Source: Opisthocomus hoazin (taxonomy: Eukaryota > Chordata > Aves > Opisthocomiformes > Opisthocomidae). From it: a DNA stretch of 64,000 bases. Below the pieces are notes generated by a model, which worked only from the letters and a program-made list of their open reading frames with translations, did no database searches and was not told the origin of the DNA. The position numbers and the translations under genes are program-made. Of the stretch, positions 49,811 to 61,348 are shown piece after piece (positions within the stretch are counted from its first letter, which is position 1; every line of letters starts with the position of its first letter). The stretch lies in contig NC_134428.1 of NCBI RefSeq assembly GCF_030867145.1, forward strand, positions 3,658,001 to 3,722,000, given 5' to 3'.

Positions 49811-52669
49811 ATGGCACTGCTCGCACAGAGGCACAGAGATTGGGGCTACTTGCTTGTCTTGCCCCCTTAAACTTCAAACGTAGCTTTGGTGGTTCTTGTC
49901 AGGCTCCTCCGGCAGAAGAGCTCCGAAAATACGAACGTCTGCAGATAGATAGCAGCCAGAAAAAGCTAGCCTGGAAAGCTGTTGCTCAGCCTCATCTGCC
50001 CATGGCACTGCTCGCACAGAGGCACAGAGACTGGGGCTGCTTGCTTGTCTTGCCCCCTCAAACTTCTATCATAGTTTTGGGGGTCCGTGCACGGGGTCTC
50101 CGGCAGCTCTGCTCTGAAAATGCGAACGTCTGCAGATAACTTGCAGCCAGAAAGAGCTAGCCTGGAAAGCTGTTGCTCAACCTCATCTGCCCATGGCACT
50201 GCTAGCACAGAGGAACAGAGACTGGGGCTTCATTCTTGTCTTGCCACCTCAAAATTCAAACGTAGCTTAGGTTATCCATGCAGAGGGTCTCCGGCAGCCC
50301 TGCTCTGAAAATGCGAACGTCTGCAGATAGCTTGCAGCCAGAAAGAGCTAGAATGGAAAGCTGTGGCTCAGCCTCATTTGCCCATGGCACTGCTCGCACA
50401 GAGGCACAGAGACTGGGGCTGCTTGCTTGTCTTGCCACCTGAAACTTCAAACGTATCTTAGGGGTTCCGAGCCGGGAGCCTTCGGTAGTCCTGCTCTAAA
50501 AATGCGAACGTCTGCAGAAATCTTGCAGCAGAAAGAGCTACCCTGGAAAGCTGTTGCTCAGCCTCATCTGCCCATGGCACTGCTCGCACAGAGGCACAGA
50601 GAGTGGGGCTGCTTGCTTGTCTTGCCCCCTGAAACTTCAAACATAGCTTTGGTGTCCGAGCAAAGGACCTCCGGCAGGCCTGTTCTGAAAATGCGAACGT
50701 CTGCAGATAGCTCGTAGGCAGAAAGAGCTAGCCTGGAAAGCTGTTGCTCAGCCTCATCTGCCATGGCACTGCTCGCACAGAGGCACAGAGACTGGGTCTG
50801 CTTGCTTGTCTTGCCACCTCAAACTTCAAACGTAGATTTGGGAGTCCGTGCCAGGCGCCTCAGGCAGCCCTGCTCTGAAAAAGCGAACGCCTGCCGATAG
50901 CTCGCAGACAGAAAGAGTTAGGCTGCAAAGTTGTTGCTCAGCCTCATCTGCACATGGCACTGCTCGCACAGAGGCACAGAGACTGGGGCTGCTTGCTTGT
51001 CTTGCCCCCTCAAACTTCTAACATAATTTTGGGGGTCCGAGCAAAGGACCTCCTGCAGGCCTGTTCTGAAAATGCGAACGTCTGCAGATAGCTCACAGGC
51101 AGAAAGAGCTAGCCTGGAAAGCTGTTGCTCAGCCTCATCTGCCCATGGCTCTGCTCGCTCAAAGACACAGAGACAAGGGCTGCTTTCTTGTGTTCCAACC
51201 TCAAACATCAAACGTAGTTTAGATGGTCCGTGAGGCCGCCTCCGGCACACCTACTCTGAAAATGCGAACGTCTGCAGATAACACGCAGGCAGAAAGAGCT
51301 GGCTTGGAAAGCTCTTTCTCAGCCTGGTCTGTTCATGGCACTGCTCGCACAGAGGCACAGAGACTGGGGCTGCTTGCTTGTCTTGCCCCCTCAAACTTCA
51401 AACGTATCTTAGGTGGTCCATGCAGGGCACATTCGGCAGCTCTGCTCTAGAAGTGCAAACGTCTGCAGACAGCTCGCAACCAGAAAGAGCTAGCCTGGAA
51501 AGATGTTGTTCAGCCTCATCTGCCCATGGCACTGCTCGCACAGAGGCACAGAGATTGGGGTTGATTGCTTCTTTTGCAATCTCAGATGTCAAAATTATCT
51601 TTGGGGGTCCGCACCGGTCTCTTCCGGCAGCCCTGCTCTGAAAATGTGAACGTCTGCAGAGAGCTCACAGGCAGAAAGGGCTAGCCTGGAAAGCTGCTCC
51701 TCAGCCTCATATGCCCATGGCACTGCTCGCACAGAGGCGCAGAGACTGGGGCTGCTTGCTGGTCTTGCCACCTCAAACTTCAAACGTATCTTTGAGGATT
51801 TATGCAGGGCGTCTCCAGCAGCCCTGCTCCGAAAATGCAAACGTCAGCAGATAGCTCGCAGCCAGAAAGAGCTAGCCTGGAAAGCTGTTGCTCAGCCTCT
51901 TCTGCCCATGGCACTGCTCGCACAGAGGCACAGAGACTGGAGCTGCTTGCTTGTCTTGTCCCCTCAAACTTCAAAAGTATCTTTGGGATTCCGTGCTAGG
52001 GGGCTCCTGCAGCCCTGATCTGAAAATCAGAACGTCTGCAGATAGCTCGCAGTCAGAAAGAGGTAGCCTCGAAAGGTTTGCTCAGCCTCAACTGCCCACG
52101 GCACTGATCGCACAGAGGCATAGAGACTGGGGCTGCTTGCTTGTCTTGCCCCTTCAAAATTCAAAAGTAGCTTAGGTGGTCCGTGCCGGGCTGTTCCGGC
52201 AGCCCTGCTCCGAAAATGCAAACGTCTGTAGATAGCTGGCAGTCAGAAAGTCCTAGACTGGAAAGCTGTTGCTCAGCCTTATCTGCCCATGGCACTGCTT
52301 CCACAGAGGCACAGAGACTGGGGCTAGTTGCTTGTCTTGCCATCTCAAACTTCAGAAGTAGCTTAGGTGGTCCGTGCCGGGCGCCTCCAGCAGCCCAGCT
52401 TCAAAAATGCGACCGTACATAGATAGCTGGCAGCCAGAAAGAGCTAGCCTGTAAAGCTGTTGCTCAGCCTCATCTGCCCATGGCACTGCTTCCACAGAGG
52501 CACAGAGACTGGGGCTGCTTGCTTGTCTTGCCTCCTCAAACTTCAAACGTACCTCAGGTGGTCCGTGTCGGGCACCTCAAGCAGCACTGCTCTGAAAATG
52601 CGAACGTCTGCAGGTAGCTCGCAGGCAGAAAGAGCTAGCCTGCAAAGCTGTTGCTCAGCCTCATCTGCC
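49811..52669. repeat. Higher-order satellite unit, copy 1 (2,859 bp, 15 monomers)
   Basis: Every position compared here recurs 2,859 bases later with very few differences. Examples are T50796/G53655 (GGGTCTG vs GGGGCTG), an A/G in GGCACACCT vs GGCACGCCT near 51,246, and GTTCATGG vs GTCCATGG near 51,328. Within the unit, neighbouring monomers differ at many sites, so this is a block duplication and not uniform homogenisation. Confidence 0.93.
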
Positions 52670-55528
52670 ATGGCACTGCTCGCACAGAGGCACAGAGATT
52701 GGGGCTACTTGCTTGTCTTGCCCCCTTAAACTTCAAACGTAGCTTTGGTGGTTCTTGTCAGGCTCCTCCGGCAGAAGAGCTCCGAAAATACGAACGTCTG
52801 CAGATAGATAGCAGCCAGAAAAAGCTAGCCTGGAAAGCTGTTGCTCAGCCTCATCTGCCCATGGCACTGCTCGCACAGAGGCACAGAGACTGGGGCTGCT
52901 TGCTTGTCTTGCCCCCTCAAACTTCTATCATAGTTTTGGGGGTCCGTGCACGGGGTCTCCGGCAGCTCTGCTCTGAAAATGCGAACGTCTGCAGATAACT
53001 TGCAGCCAGAAAGAGCTAGCCTGGAAAGCTGTTGCTCAACCTCATCTGCCCATGGCACTGCTAGCACAGAGGAACAGAGACTGGGGCTTCATTCTTGTCT
53101 TGCCACCTCAAAATTCAAACGTAGCTTAGGTTATCCATGCAGAGGGTCTCCGGCAGCCCTGCTCTGAAAATGCGAACGTCTGCAGATAGCTTGCAGCCAG
53201 AAAGAGCTAGAATGGAAAGCTGTGGCTCAGCCTCATTTGCCCATGGCACTGCTCGCACAGAGGCACAGAGACTGGGGCTGCTTGCTTGTCTTGCCACCTG
53301 AAACTTCAAACGTATCTTAGGGGTTCCGAGCCGGGAGCCTTCGGTAGTCCTGCTCTAAAAATGCGAACGTCTGCAGAAATCTTGCAGCAGAAAGAGCTAC
53401 CCTGGAAAGCTGTTGCTCAGCCTCATCTGCCCATGGCACTGCTCGCACAGAGGCACAGAGAGTGGGGCTGCTTGCTTGTCTTGCCCCCTGAAACTTCAAA
53501 CATAGCTTTGGTGTCCGAGCAAAGGACCTCCGGCAGGCCTGTTCTGAAAATGCGAACGTCTGCAGATAGCTCGTAGGCAGAAAGAGCTAGCCTGGAAAGC
53601 TGTTGCTCAGCCTCATCTGCCATGGCACTGCTCGCACAGAGGCACAGAGACTGGGGCTGCTTGCTTGTCTTGCCACCTCAAACTTCAAACGTAGATTTGG
53701 GAGTCCGTGCCAGGCGCCTCAGGCAGCCCTGCTCTGAAAAAGCGAACGCCTGCCGATAGCTCGCAGACAGAAAGAGTTAGGCTGCAAAGTTGTTGCTCAG
53801 CCTCATCTGCACATGGCACTGCTCGCACAGAGGCACAGAGACTGGGGCTGCTTGCTTGTCTTGCCCCCTCAAACTTCTAACATAATTTTGGGGGTCCGAG
53901 CAAAGGACCTCCTGCAGGCCTGTTCTGAAAATGCGAACGTCTGCAGATAGCTCACAGGCAGAAAGAGCTAGCCTGGAAAGCTGTTGCTCAGCCTCATCTG
54001 CCCATGGCTCTGCTCGCTCAAAGACACAGAGACAAGGGCTGCTTTCTTGTGTTCCAACCTCAAACATCAAACGTAGTTTAGATGGTCCGTGAGGCCGCCT
54101 CCGGCACGCCTACTCTGAAAATGCGAACGTCTGCAGATAACACGCAGGCAGAAAGAGCTGGCTTGGAAAGCTCTTTCTCAGCCTGGTCTGTCCATGGCAC
54201 TGCTCGCACAGAGGCACAGAGACTGGGGCTGCTTGCTTGTCTTGCCCCCTCAAACTTCAAACGTATCTTAGGTGGTCCATGCAGGGCACATTCGGCAGCT
54301 CTGCTCTAGAAGTGCAAACGTCTGCAGACAGCTCGCAACCAGAAAGAGCTAGCCTGGAAAGATGTTGTTCAGCCTCATCTGCCCATGGCACTGCTCGCAC
54401 AGAGGCACAGAGATTGGGGTTGATTGCTTCTTTTGCAATCTCAGATGTCAAAATTATCTTTGGGGGTCCGCACCGGTCTCTTCCGGCAGCCCTGCTCTGA
54501 AAATGTGAACGTCTGCAGAGAGCTCACAGGCAGAAAGGGCTAGCCTGGAAAGCTGCTCCTCAGCCTCATATGCCCATGGCACTGCTCGCACAGAGGCGCA
54601 GAGACTGGGGCTGCTTGCTGGTCTTGCCACCTCAAACTTCAAACGTATCTTTGAGGATTTATGCAGGGCGTCTCCAGCAGCCCTGCTCCGAAAATGCAAA
54701 CGTCAGCAGATAGCTCGCAGCCAGAAAGAGCTAGCCTGGAAAGCTGTTGCTCAGCCTCTTCTGCCCATGGCACTGCTCGCACAGAGGCACAGAGACTGGA
54801 GCTGCTTGCTTGTCTTGTCCCCTCAAACTTCAAAAGTATCTTTGGGATTCCGTGCTAGGGGGCTCCTGCAGCCCTGATCTGAAAATCAGAACGTCTGCAG
54901 ATAGCTCGCAGTCAGAAAGAGGTAGCCTCGAAAGGTTTGCTCAGCCTCAACTGCCCACGGCACTGATCGCACAGAGGCATAGAGACTGGGGCTGCTTGCT
55001 TGTCTTGCCCCTTCAAAATTCAAAAGTAGCTTAGGTGGTCCGTGCCGGGCTGTTCCGGCAGCCCTGCTCCGAAAATGCAAACGTCTGTAGATAGCTGGCA
55101 GTCAGAAAGTCCTAGACTGGAAAGCTGTTGCTCAGCCTTATCTGCCCATGGCACTGCTTCCACAGAGGCACAGAGACTGGGGCTAGTTGCTTGTCTTGCC
55201 ATCTCAAACTTCAGAAGTAGCTTAGGTGGTCCGTGCCGGGCGCCTCCAGCAGCCCAGCTTCAAAAATGCGACCGTACATAGATAGCTGGCAGCCAGAAAG
55301 AGCTAGCCTGTAAAGCTGTTGCTCAGCCTCATCTGCCCATGGCACTGCTCGCACAGAGGCACAGAGACTGGGGCTGCTTGCTTGTCTTGCCTCCTCAAAC
55401 TTCAAACGTACCTCAGGTGGTCCGTGTCGGGCACCTCAAGCAGCACTGCTCTGAAAATGCGAACGTCTGCAGGTAGCTCGCAGGCAGAAAGAGCTAGCCT
55501 GCAAAGCTGTTGCTCAGCCTCATCTGCC
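52670..55528. repeat. Higher-order satellite unit, copy 2
   Basis: Near-identical partner of 49,811-52,669. Identity breaks at about 55,557 (AGAGATT vs AGAGACT). After that, the next ~2.5 monomers (to about 56,040) match the monomers at about 50,790-51,290 instead, an offset of roughly 25 monomers. That is a partial third unit in a different register. Confidence 0.93.
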
Positions 55529-56810
55529 ATGGCACTGCTCGCACAGAGGCACAGAGACTGGGGCTGCTTGCTTGTCTTGCCACCTCAAACTTCAAACGTA
55601 GATTTGGGAGTCCGTGCCAGGCGCCTCAGGCAGCCCTGCTCTGAAAAAGCGAACGCCTGCCGATAGCTCGCAGACAGAAAGAGTTAGGCTGCAAAGCTGT
55701 TGCTCAGCCTCATCTGCACATGGCACTGCTCGCACAGAGGCACAGAGACTGGGGCTGCTTGCTTGTCTTGCCCCCTCAAACTTCTAACATAATTTTGGGG
55801 GTCCGAGCAAAGGACCTCCTGCAGGCCTGTTCTGAAAATGCGAACGTCTGCAGATAGCTCACAGGCAGAAAGAGCTAGCCTGGAAAGCTGTTGCTCAGCC
55901 TCATCTGCCCATGGCTCTGCTCGCTCAAAGACACAGAGACAGGGGCTGCTTTCTTGTGTTCCAACCTCAAACTTCAAACGTAGTTTAGATGGTCCGTGAG
56001 GCCGCCTCCGGCACGCCTACTCTGAAAATGCGAACGTCTGCAGATAGCTGGCAGGAAGCAGGGGCTAGCCTGGAAAGCTGTTGCTCAGCCTCATCTGCCC
56101 ATGGCACTGCTCACACAGAGGCAAAGAGACTGGGGCTGCTTGCTTGTCTTGCCCCCTCAAACTTCAAGAGTCTCTTAGGTGGTCCTTACCCGGCGCCTCC
56201 GGCAGCCCTGCTCCCAAAATGCGAACGTCTGCAGATAGCTCGCAGGCAGAAATAGCTAGCCTGGAAAGCTGTTGCTCAGCCTCATCTGCCCATGGCACTG
56301 CTCGCACAGAGGCACAGAGACTGGGGCTGCTTGCTTGTTTTGCTACCTCAAATGTTAAACGTAGATATGTGGTCAGTGTCGGGCATTCCCAGCAGCCCTT
56401 CTCTGAAAATGCGAACGTCTGCAGATAGCTCGCAGCCAGAAAGAGCTAGCCTGGAAAGCTGTTGCTCAGCTTCATCTGCCCATGGCACTGCTCGCACAGA
56501 GGCACAGAAACTGGGGCTGCTTGCCTGTTTTGCCACCTCCAACTTCAAACGCATCTTTGGGAGTCCGTGCAGCGGGCCTATATCAGCCCTGCTCTGAAAA
56601 TGCGAACGTCTGCTGATAGCTCGCAGCCAGAAAGAGCTAGCCTGGAAAGCTGTTGCTCAGCCTCATCTGCCCATGGCACTGCTCGCACAGAGGCACAGAG
56701 ACAGGGGCTGCTTGCTTGTCTTGCCCCCTCAAAATTCAAATGTAGCTTAGGTTTTCCATTCCAGGGGCCTCCGGCAGCCCTGCCTTGAATATGCAAACAT
56801 CTGCACATAG

Positions 56811-57215
56811 CTCACAGCTTAACAGGAAGAATGATGTGGGGAGCTGGAAACGTAAGAATGGGTCATTCCTCCCTTTTCCCCACCGCTGTTTGAGCAGGAG
56901 CAGAGTGTAGTTCTGCAGGCATTTGTGACCAGCTGCAGTTCGCGTAACGCACTTTCCATGGGACTCGCACCACAGATGGGGAAGATACTGCGGAAAAGTC
57001 ACCTGCTGTGCTTACACGTGACAGGCAGTGATGGTCTGGGGCTGTGACTGCCCTGAGGTGGGGGTCCTCGCTGCTGCAGAAAGACAGCAGCAGGCAGTTA
57101 ATACAGAGTTGTTGCAAAGTGTTTCCTCCTCATCCCTCCCAAATGAATAGAGACAGTGTTTATTAGGGAACTCGGTCACCAAGACGTGTGGGTTTTTTAT
57201 TCTTTCAACCCTCAG
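56811..57215 (+). other. Junction of satellite and NDEL1 intron
   Basis: The satellite fades at about 56,800-56,820 and intron-like sequence follows, ending in the acceptor TTTCAACCCTCAG at 57,215. The NDEL1 exon that should precede 57,216 is not present here. Confidence 0.6.
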
Positions 57216-57389
57216 ACTTACGGCAAGAGCTAGCAGTACGGGAGAGGCAACAAGAAGTCACCCGAAAGTCAGCGTCCTGTTCTCCGACTCTAGACTGTGA
57301 AAAGATGGATTCGGCTGTCCAGGCATCTCTCTCCTTGCCAGCTACACCTGTTGGAAAAGGATTGGAAAATAGTTTTCCTTCCCCAAAAG
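57216..57389 (+). CDS. NDEL1: NDEL1 internal exon ([14 protein letters not shown])
   Basis: The 174-base exon encodes [20 protein letters not shown], then [20 protein letters not shown] and [14 protein letters not shown]. It has a CTCAG acceptor and a GTATCA donor, and its phases join exactly to the next exon (AAA G / CT). This is the end of the NDEL1 coiled coil and the start of its regulatory C-terminal half, which contains phosphorylation sites in the family. Compared with mammals, KSAPSSP reads KSASCSP, so a Pro is lost. All exons 5' of this one, which encode the LIS1-binding coiled coil, are missing from the window; the satellite array occupies that side. Confidence 0.9.
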
Positions 57390-58233
57390 GTATCATTTGT
57401 AGAAACTGTGTCTAGTTGTTAGGCAGTACCTGCAGCTTGTTAACAAACAATTTCAGGCCAGGTGCTTGTTGGTGAACTTGAAGTAAGTGTAGGTAGGTGT
57501 GGATCCCACCTGCATTGGATCAGGTGTGTTTAAATCCTGGGGCAGCATCAGGTGCATTTAAGGAGTATAATCAGTAAACAGCATGGAGAAGCAGGATGGT
57601 GAAGCTTAGATACTGCTTTTACCAGGGCAAGGGTTTGTGCTCTGCAGTGGATGCCTGCAGCAGAGCTCTGAAGACCTTTGAGATCGCAGGGAAGTGCAGT
57701 GGCTGATATTTCTGCTTAAATGTGGGGCAGCAGTGGTGAATAAATGGTGGGCAGTAATTCAAACAGTTTAGACTGCCCCGGTTACAACACACACTTTTTG
57801 GGGGTCTTGTTTTCTCTATGAGGCAGCAGGGTGTTAGTCCAGTCCGCTTCCCTGTCTGCAAGGCTCTGGACAACTGCAAGGATTAGTACGTTATTTTTCA
57901 AATTAGAAAGAATAGATTCCAGGGGAAGCTCTGGCTGGATTAGATGGATTGCGGGCAATAGCCTTGCAGATGGAGAGTACGAGAGCTCTGTGTGTAGTTC
58001 TAATGGGAAAGAGGGCAGTGGACAGGAATTAAGCTTTTTCGTTTTTCCATGGCTAGTGATCATGTAGTCTGCGTGTTATTGTGGGGTAATTGTGTGAATA
58101 GCCTGCAGTAGGATTTTAGATTTACTTTTTTACTTTGGAGTTGATTTATTGAAATTGAAACAAACAAAAAAAAACCAAATAAAAAAACCTGTGGAGAAGT
58201 GGAGCAGGTAATAAAATGTGTCTGTGTTTGCAG
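57390..58233 (+). other. NDEL1 intron
   Basis: Intron between two phase-compatible NDEL1 exons. It contains an A-rich tract at 58,155-58,190 and nothing else recognised. Confidence 0.7.
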
Positions 58234-58325
58234 CTATACCAAATGGATTTGGTACCAGCCCCCTTACTCCTTCGGCTAGAATATCTGCACTCAACATTGT
58301 GGGAGATCTGTTGCGGAAAGTGGGG
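58234..58325 (+). CDS. NDEL1: NDEL1 internal exon ([18 protein letters not shown])
   Basis: The 92-base exon encodes [20 protein letters not shown] then [11 protein letters not shown], with a TTTGCAG acceptor and a GTGAGT donor, ending in phase 0. It matches NDEL1 residue for residue as far as I can recall, including the TSPLTP phosphorylation-site context. It can splice either to the candidate terminal exon at 60,709 or to the usual exon at 61,197, both phase 0. Confidence 0.93.
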
Positions 58326-59602
58326 GTGAGTGCTCTGAACTGAAGTATTCCTGTCTCGGTGGGGTTGTCACTGAGCTTTCATCCTTGTGCACAATCACAA
58401 GGTCTTGGCCTGTGCTGTAGTTTCCAAAGCATCCATATTCAGTGTTTAGTATGTGATAATGTATTTTTTTTAATGATCTTGATTTGTAAAGCATATTACT
58501 AAGGTTCTGATTCCAACTTTGGGTGATGAAATTCATATTTGGAGTAAGAAGTTTCTCAAGCACTTTGGTGTATGGGGTTAGACACTGTCAGCCACTTGTT
58601 CTTACCTCAGGTGTGGCCTGTGGCTTCCTCTCTAGTGAGACCCAGATGCAGAACTGGCACTCAGACTCTGGGTTCCTGCTGCACAGTAACTGTGTGTCAT
58701 GGGAGGGGAGCTGAGATCATGCCTGGGGAGATCTGCAACAGGTGCTGAAAACAGAAAAAAAAGTAGAAGCCTGTGATAAGAAAGTGAGAAAATAAATCAG
58801 GAGAAAGCCAAATGTTCCCATCTGTAGTTGATGGGGAGGTGAAATGCGTGAGCCTTTAAAGGGATTACCACAATAAGCAAGGAAGAAGTGGTTTAAACAT
58901 CTGTTACAGTGTTGTTTAGGATGCCAGGCTTTCCAGTTGAATGAAGGCGACTCTTGAGTTATGAGAAGCTTGTGGATGTGCCTCAGTGGCTGGTGTTCTG
59001 AGTGGAAGCATGGGTAGCCTCCGTGTCTCGCCACCGGTGCTGGCTTTCCTCTGTCTCTTGTGGTTAGCACTGAGAACAGCAATAGCTGCAGTACAGGCAG
59101 TTGTTTTAGCAAAGTTTGAAATTAAAAATTAACTCACTGTTCATGTTTGGAGTCGGTGAGCTCGTAGCTGGTTTGAAAGGGCAGCAGGATAACTCGGGGT
59201 TATGGAGTGACATGTTTAAAATGGGATCATTGTGAGTAAGAGTCTGCAGGGGATTTAGAGAGCTTAAGCACAATCCCGTGTGATTACTCTGCAAGGACAG
59301 GAAATGCCAAATAAGCATGCTTGTTCCCAGCCTGCTCCGAGACACACGCTCTGCCACTGGTACAAAATTCCAGCTCATGCATTTGTTCAGTAATGATTAG
59401 AGGATGTTTAGGCTTTCTGTGGCTTTGGCTACTCATATGATGCCTCATCCTGAGCCTCAGACTCCATTTCTCTGCAAGAAGTTTCCCCTCAGCTTTTTTG
59501 CATGCAGCTGAGATAGAGTCACTTGGCACAGATCACACAGGCTATTTCCAGCTGATAGGTGCTTTGAGACCAAGAGGTAGGTAGTTATCTATATCCCACA
59601 GG
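58326..59602 (+). other. NDEL1 intron, 5' part
   Basis: No coding feature recognised. Short open frames on the - strand have no support. Confidence 0.6.
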
Positions 59603-60163
59603 GTCACAGAATGGTGGGGGTTGGAAGGGACCTCTGTGGGTCACCCGGTCCAGCCCCCTGCCGAAGCAGGGTCACCCAGAGCAGGCTGCACAGGACCTTG
59701 TCCAGGAGGGTTTGAGTATCTCTAGAGAAGGAGACTCCACAGCCTCTCTGGGTAGCCTGTTCTAGTGCTCTGTCACCCTCGGAGTGAAGAAGTTGTTCTT
59801 CATGTTCAGCTGGAACTTCCTATTCTTCAATTTGTGCCTGTTGCCCCTTGTCGCTGGGCACCACTGAAAAGAATCTGGCCCCATCCTCTTGACACCGACC
59901 CTGAAGATGTTTCTAGGCAGTTATAAGGTCCCCTCTCTGCCTTCTCTTCTCCAGGCTGAACAAGCCCAGCTCCCTTAGCCTTTCCTCGTAGGAGAGATGC
60001 TCCAGTCCCCTCACCATCTTTGCAGCCCTCCGCTGGACTCTCTCCAGGAGCTCCTCATCTTTCTTGAACTGGGGAGCCCAGAACTGGACAGAGTACTGCA
60101 GATGGGGCCTCACTAGGACCAAGTAGAGGGGAAGGAGAACCTCCCTCGACCTGCTGACCACAA
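59603..60163 (-). mobile_element. CR1 LINE 3' fragment in NDEL1 intron
   Basis: Starts GTCACAGAATGGTGGGGGTT and continues through GGGTCACCCGGTCCAG to the C-terminal coding part ([20 protein letters not shown] on the - strand). It is 5' truncated at about 60,163. This copy lies just outside the left-hand end of the repeated block visible in the window. Confidence 0.92.
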
Positions 60164-60708
60164 TATATCTGCCTATATAGCCACTGAGTAAGCTTGCATG
60201 GATTTCTAGAACACTGTGTAGTGTTCACTTACTTGTGATAGCATGCCAGTGTCTTATCAGTGGAATATTTTTCTACGTGGAATGGGACCAAGCCCCGTGT
60301 TTGGGGAGATGAGGTTTTGTCTCCGCTGTATGCATTTGCAAGTGTATGAATGCTCCCATGCGCAGGGTGGATGTAATAAATTGTTGCAAGGACTTTCTGC
60401 TAGACCGGACTGCTATTGAAGCAAAGCCTCAGTTTGTGACAGACAGCAGAAAGGGCAGGGGGTGTGCTGCAGTGAAGGAGAGAATCAGGATTTTGGCCTC
60501 CCTTCTGGCAGGAGTCAGCAGATGAGGCAGAGACTGTCACCTTGTACAGGGGAACAAGATCTCACCAGGCTTGCTGCGAAGTAGTACAGGTGAGGTACAG
60601 ACCACAGAGACAGGCTTAGTTGCTGCCTTGGGTTCCTCGTCTGATGCTGTAGCACTTCTTGTTCTGAAGCATACCAATGGCACTTAAGAAACTGGCTTTG
60701 TTTTGCAG

Positions 60709-60795
60709 GCCAAGATTAAGAAAGAAATGCTAGAAGGCATTGCCCTGGAGAAAAAAATTCGAATTTCCAAATACAAAGTCCCTCGCAAAACTTGA
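60709..60795 (+). CDS. Candidate alternative terminal exon of NDEL1 (copy 2)
   Basis: Identical to 308-394: acceptor TTTTGCAG, 28 lysine-rich codons, TGA. Here the upstream donor is visible (58,325, phase 0), so the exon could be joined directly after RKVG. It would remove the usual C-terminus. Its survival unchanged in both copies says little, because the whole block is nearly identical. Confidence 0.45.
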   Translation, partial: AKIKKEMLEGIALEKKIRISKYKVPRKT

Positions 60796-61196
60796 GGATT
60801 CTGCTTTAGGCTCTGTCTTAGACTTCTGATTAGCTTATGCCAGCCTTACTGCAGCTGCTGAAGCAGGAAGTTTTGGTAACTTCTGCTAGGAATTGGCTTC
60901 CTTATTTTAGGTAATTAATTGAGTGTTGATATGTTGTAAAATCTGAGCCCGGATGGAACTGAGTCATGCGTGGCGGTCTCCATCAACATCTCGTTGTGTG
61001 GGTTTCCTTTGTGGTTGGATGACAGAGAAAATGACAGCTTTGTTCCCATTCAGTTCAGCTTTCGCCAAAGGTGATCACACTGGGTTCCTGATCGTGGTGA
61101 TCTTGGGGTCATGACAAAGCCTGAACTTGAGCAGCAAAATACTTCCTCTTAAAGGTATTACTTTTTTGACGTCATTTTTTTTTTCCTCTTTCACAG

Positions 61197-61348
61197 GCCT
61201 TAGAATCCAAATTAGCTGCTTGCAGAAATTTTGCAAAGGACCAGGCATCACGGAAATCCTACATTTCAGGGAATGTTAACAGCGGTGTGATGAACAGCAA
61301 TGGCACAAAGTACCCTCATCCGGGACATACTTCTTTCTTTGACAAAGG
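61197..61348 (+). CDS. NDEL1: NDEL1 late coding exon (copy 2)
   Basis: Identical in sequence to the exon at 796-947 as far as I compared, with the same acceptor and GTAAGT donor. Together with 57,216-57,389 and 58,234-58,325 it forms a continuous, correctly phased NDEL1 segment of about 139 residues. The final exon expected next is not visible before 64,000. Confidence 0.92.

Larger units (their letters stand above)
48430..56810. repeat. ~191-bp tandem satellite, about 44 monomers
   Basis: Each monomer contains AAGCTGTTGCTCAGCCTCAT, then GCACAGAGACTGGGGCTGCT, a variable 30-40-base middle, and GCGAACGTCTGCAGATAGCT. Monomers are about 190-191 bp and differ mainly in the middle segment. The GC-rich 190-bp size is within the range of avian satellite DNA. 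I do not recognise the family. Short open frames recur in each monomer on both strands but are broken at monomer boundaries. The first monomers at 48,430 and the last near 56,780 are more diverged than the central ones. Confidence 0.95.

Noticed and set aside
48442..56808. Recurring 60-130-codon open frames with similar peptides (RASLESCCSASSAHGTARTE on +, SRLALSGCELSADVRIF on -)
   Set aside because: They are translations of the satellite monomer. The ~191-bp period is not a multiple of three, so frames break at each unit, and there is no start, splice or conservation signal.
48430..56810. CRISPR-like array of repeats and variable spacers
   Set aside because: Conserved blocks with variable middles look superficially similar, but units are ~191 bp, the variable parts are related to each other, and the context is a vertebrate genome.
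57216..61348. Assignment to NDE1 with MYH11 (the paralogous neighbouring pair)
   Set aside because: NDE1 and MYH11 are also neighbours, but the exon sequences fit NDEL1 ([28 protein letters not shown]) and MYH10 ([25 protein letters not shown]) better.
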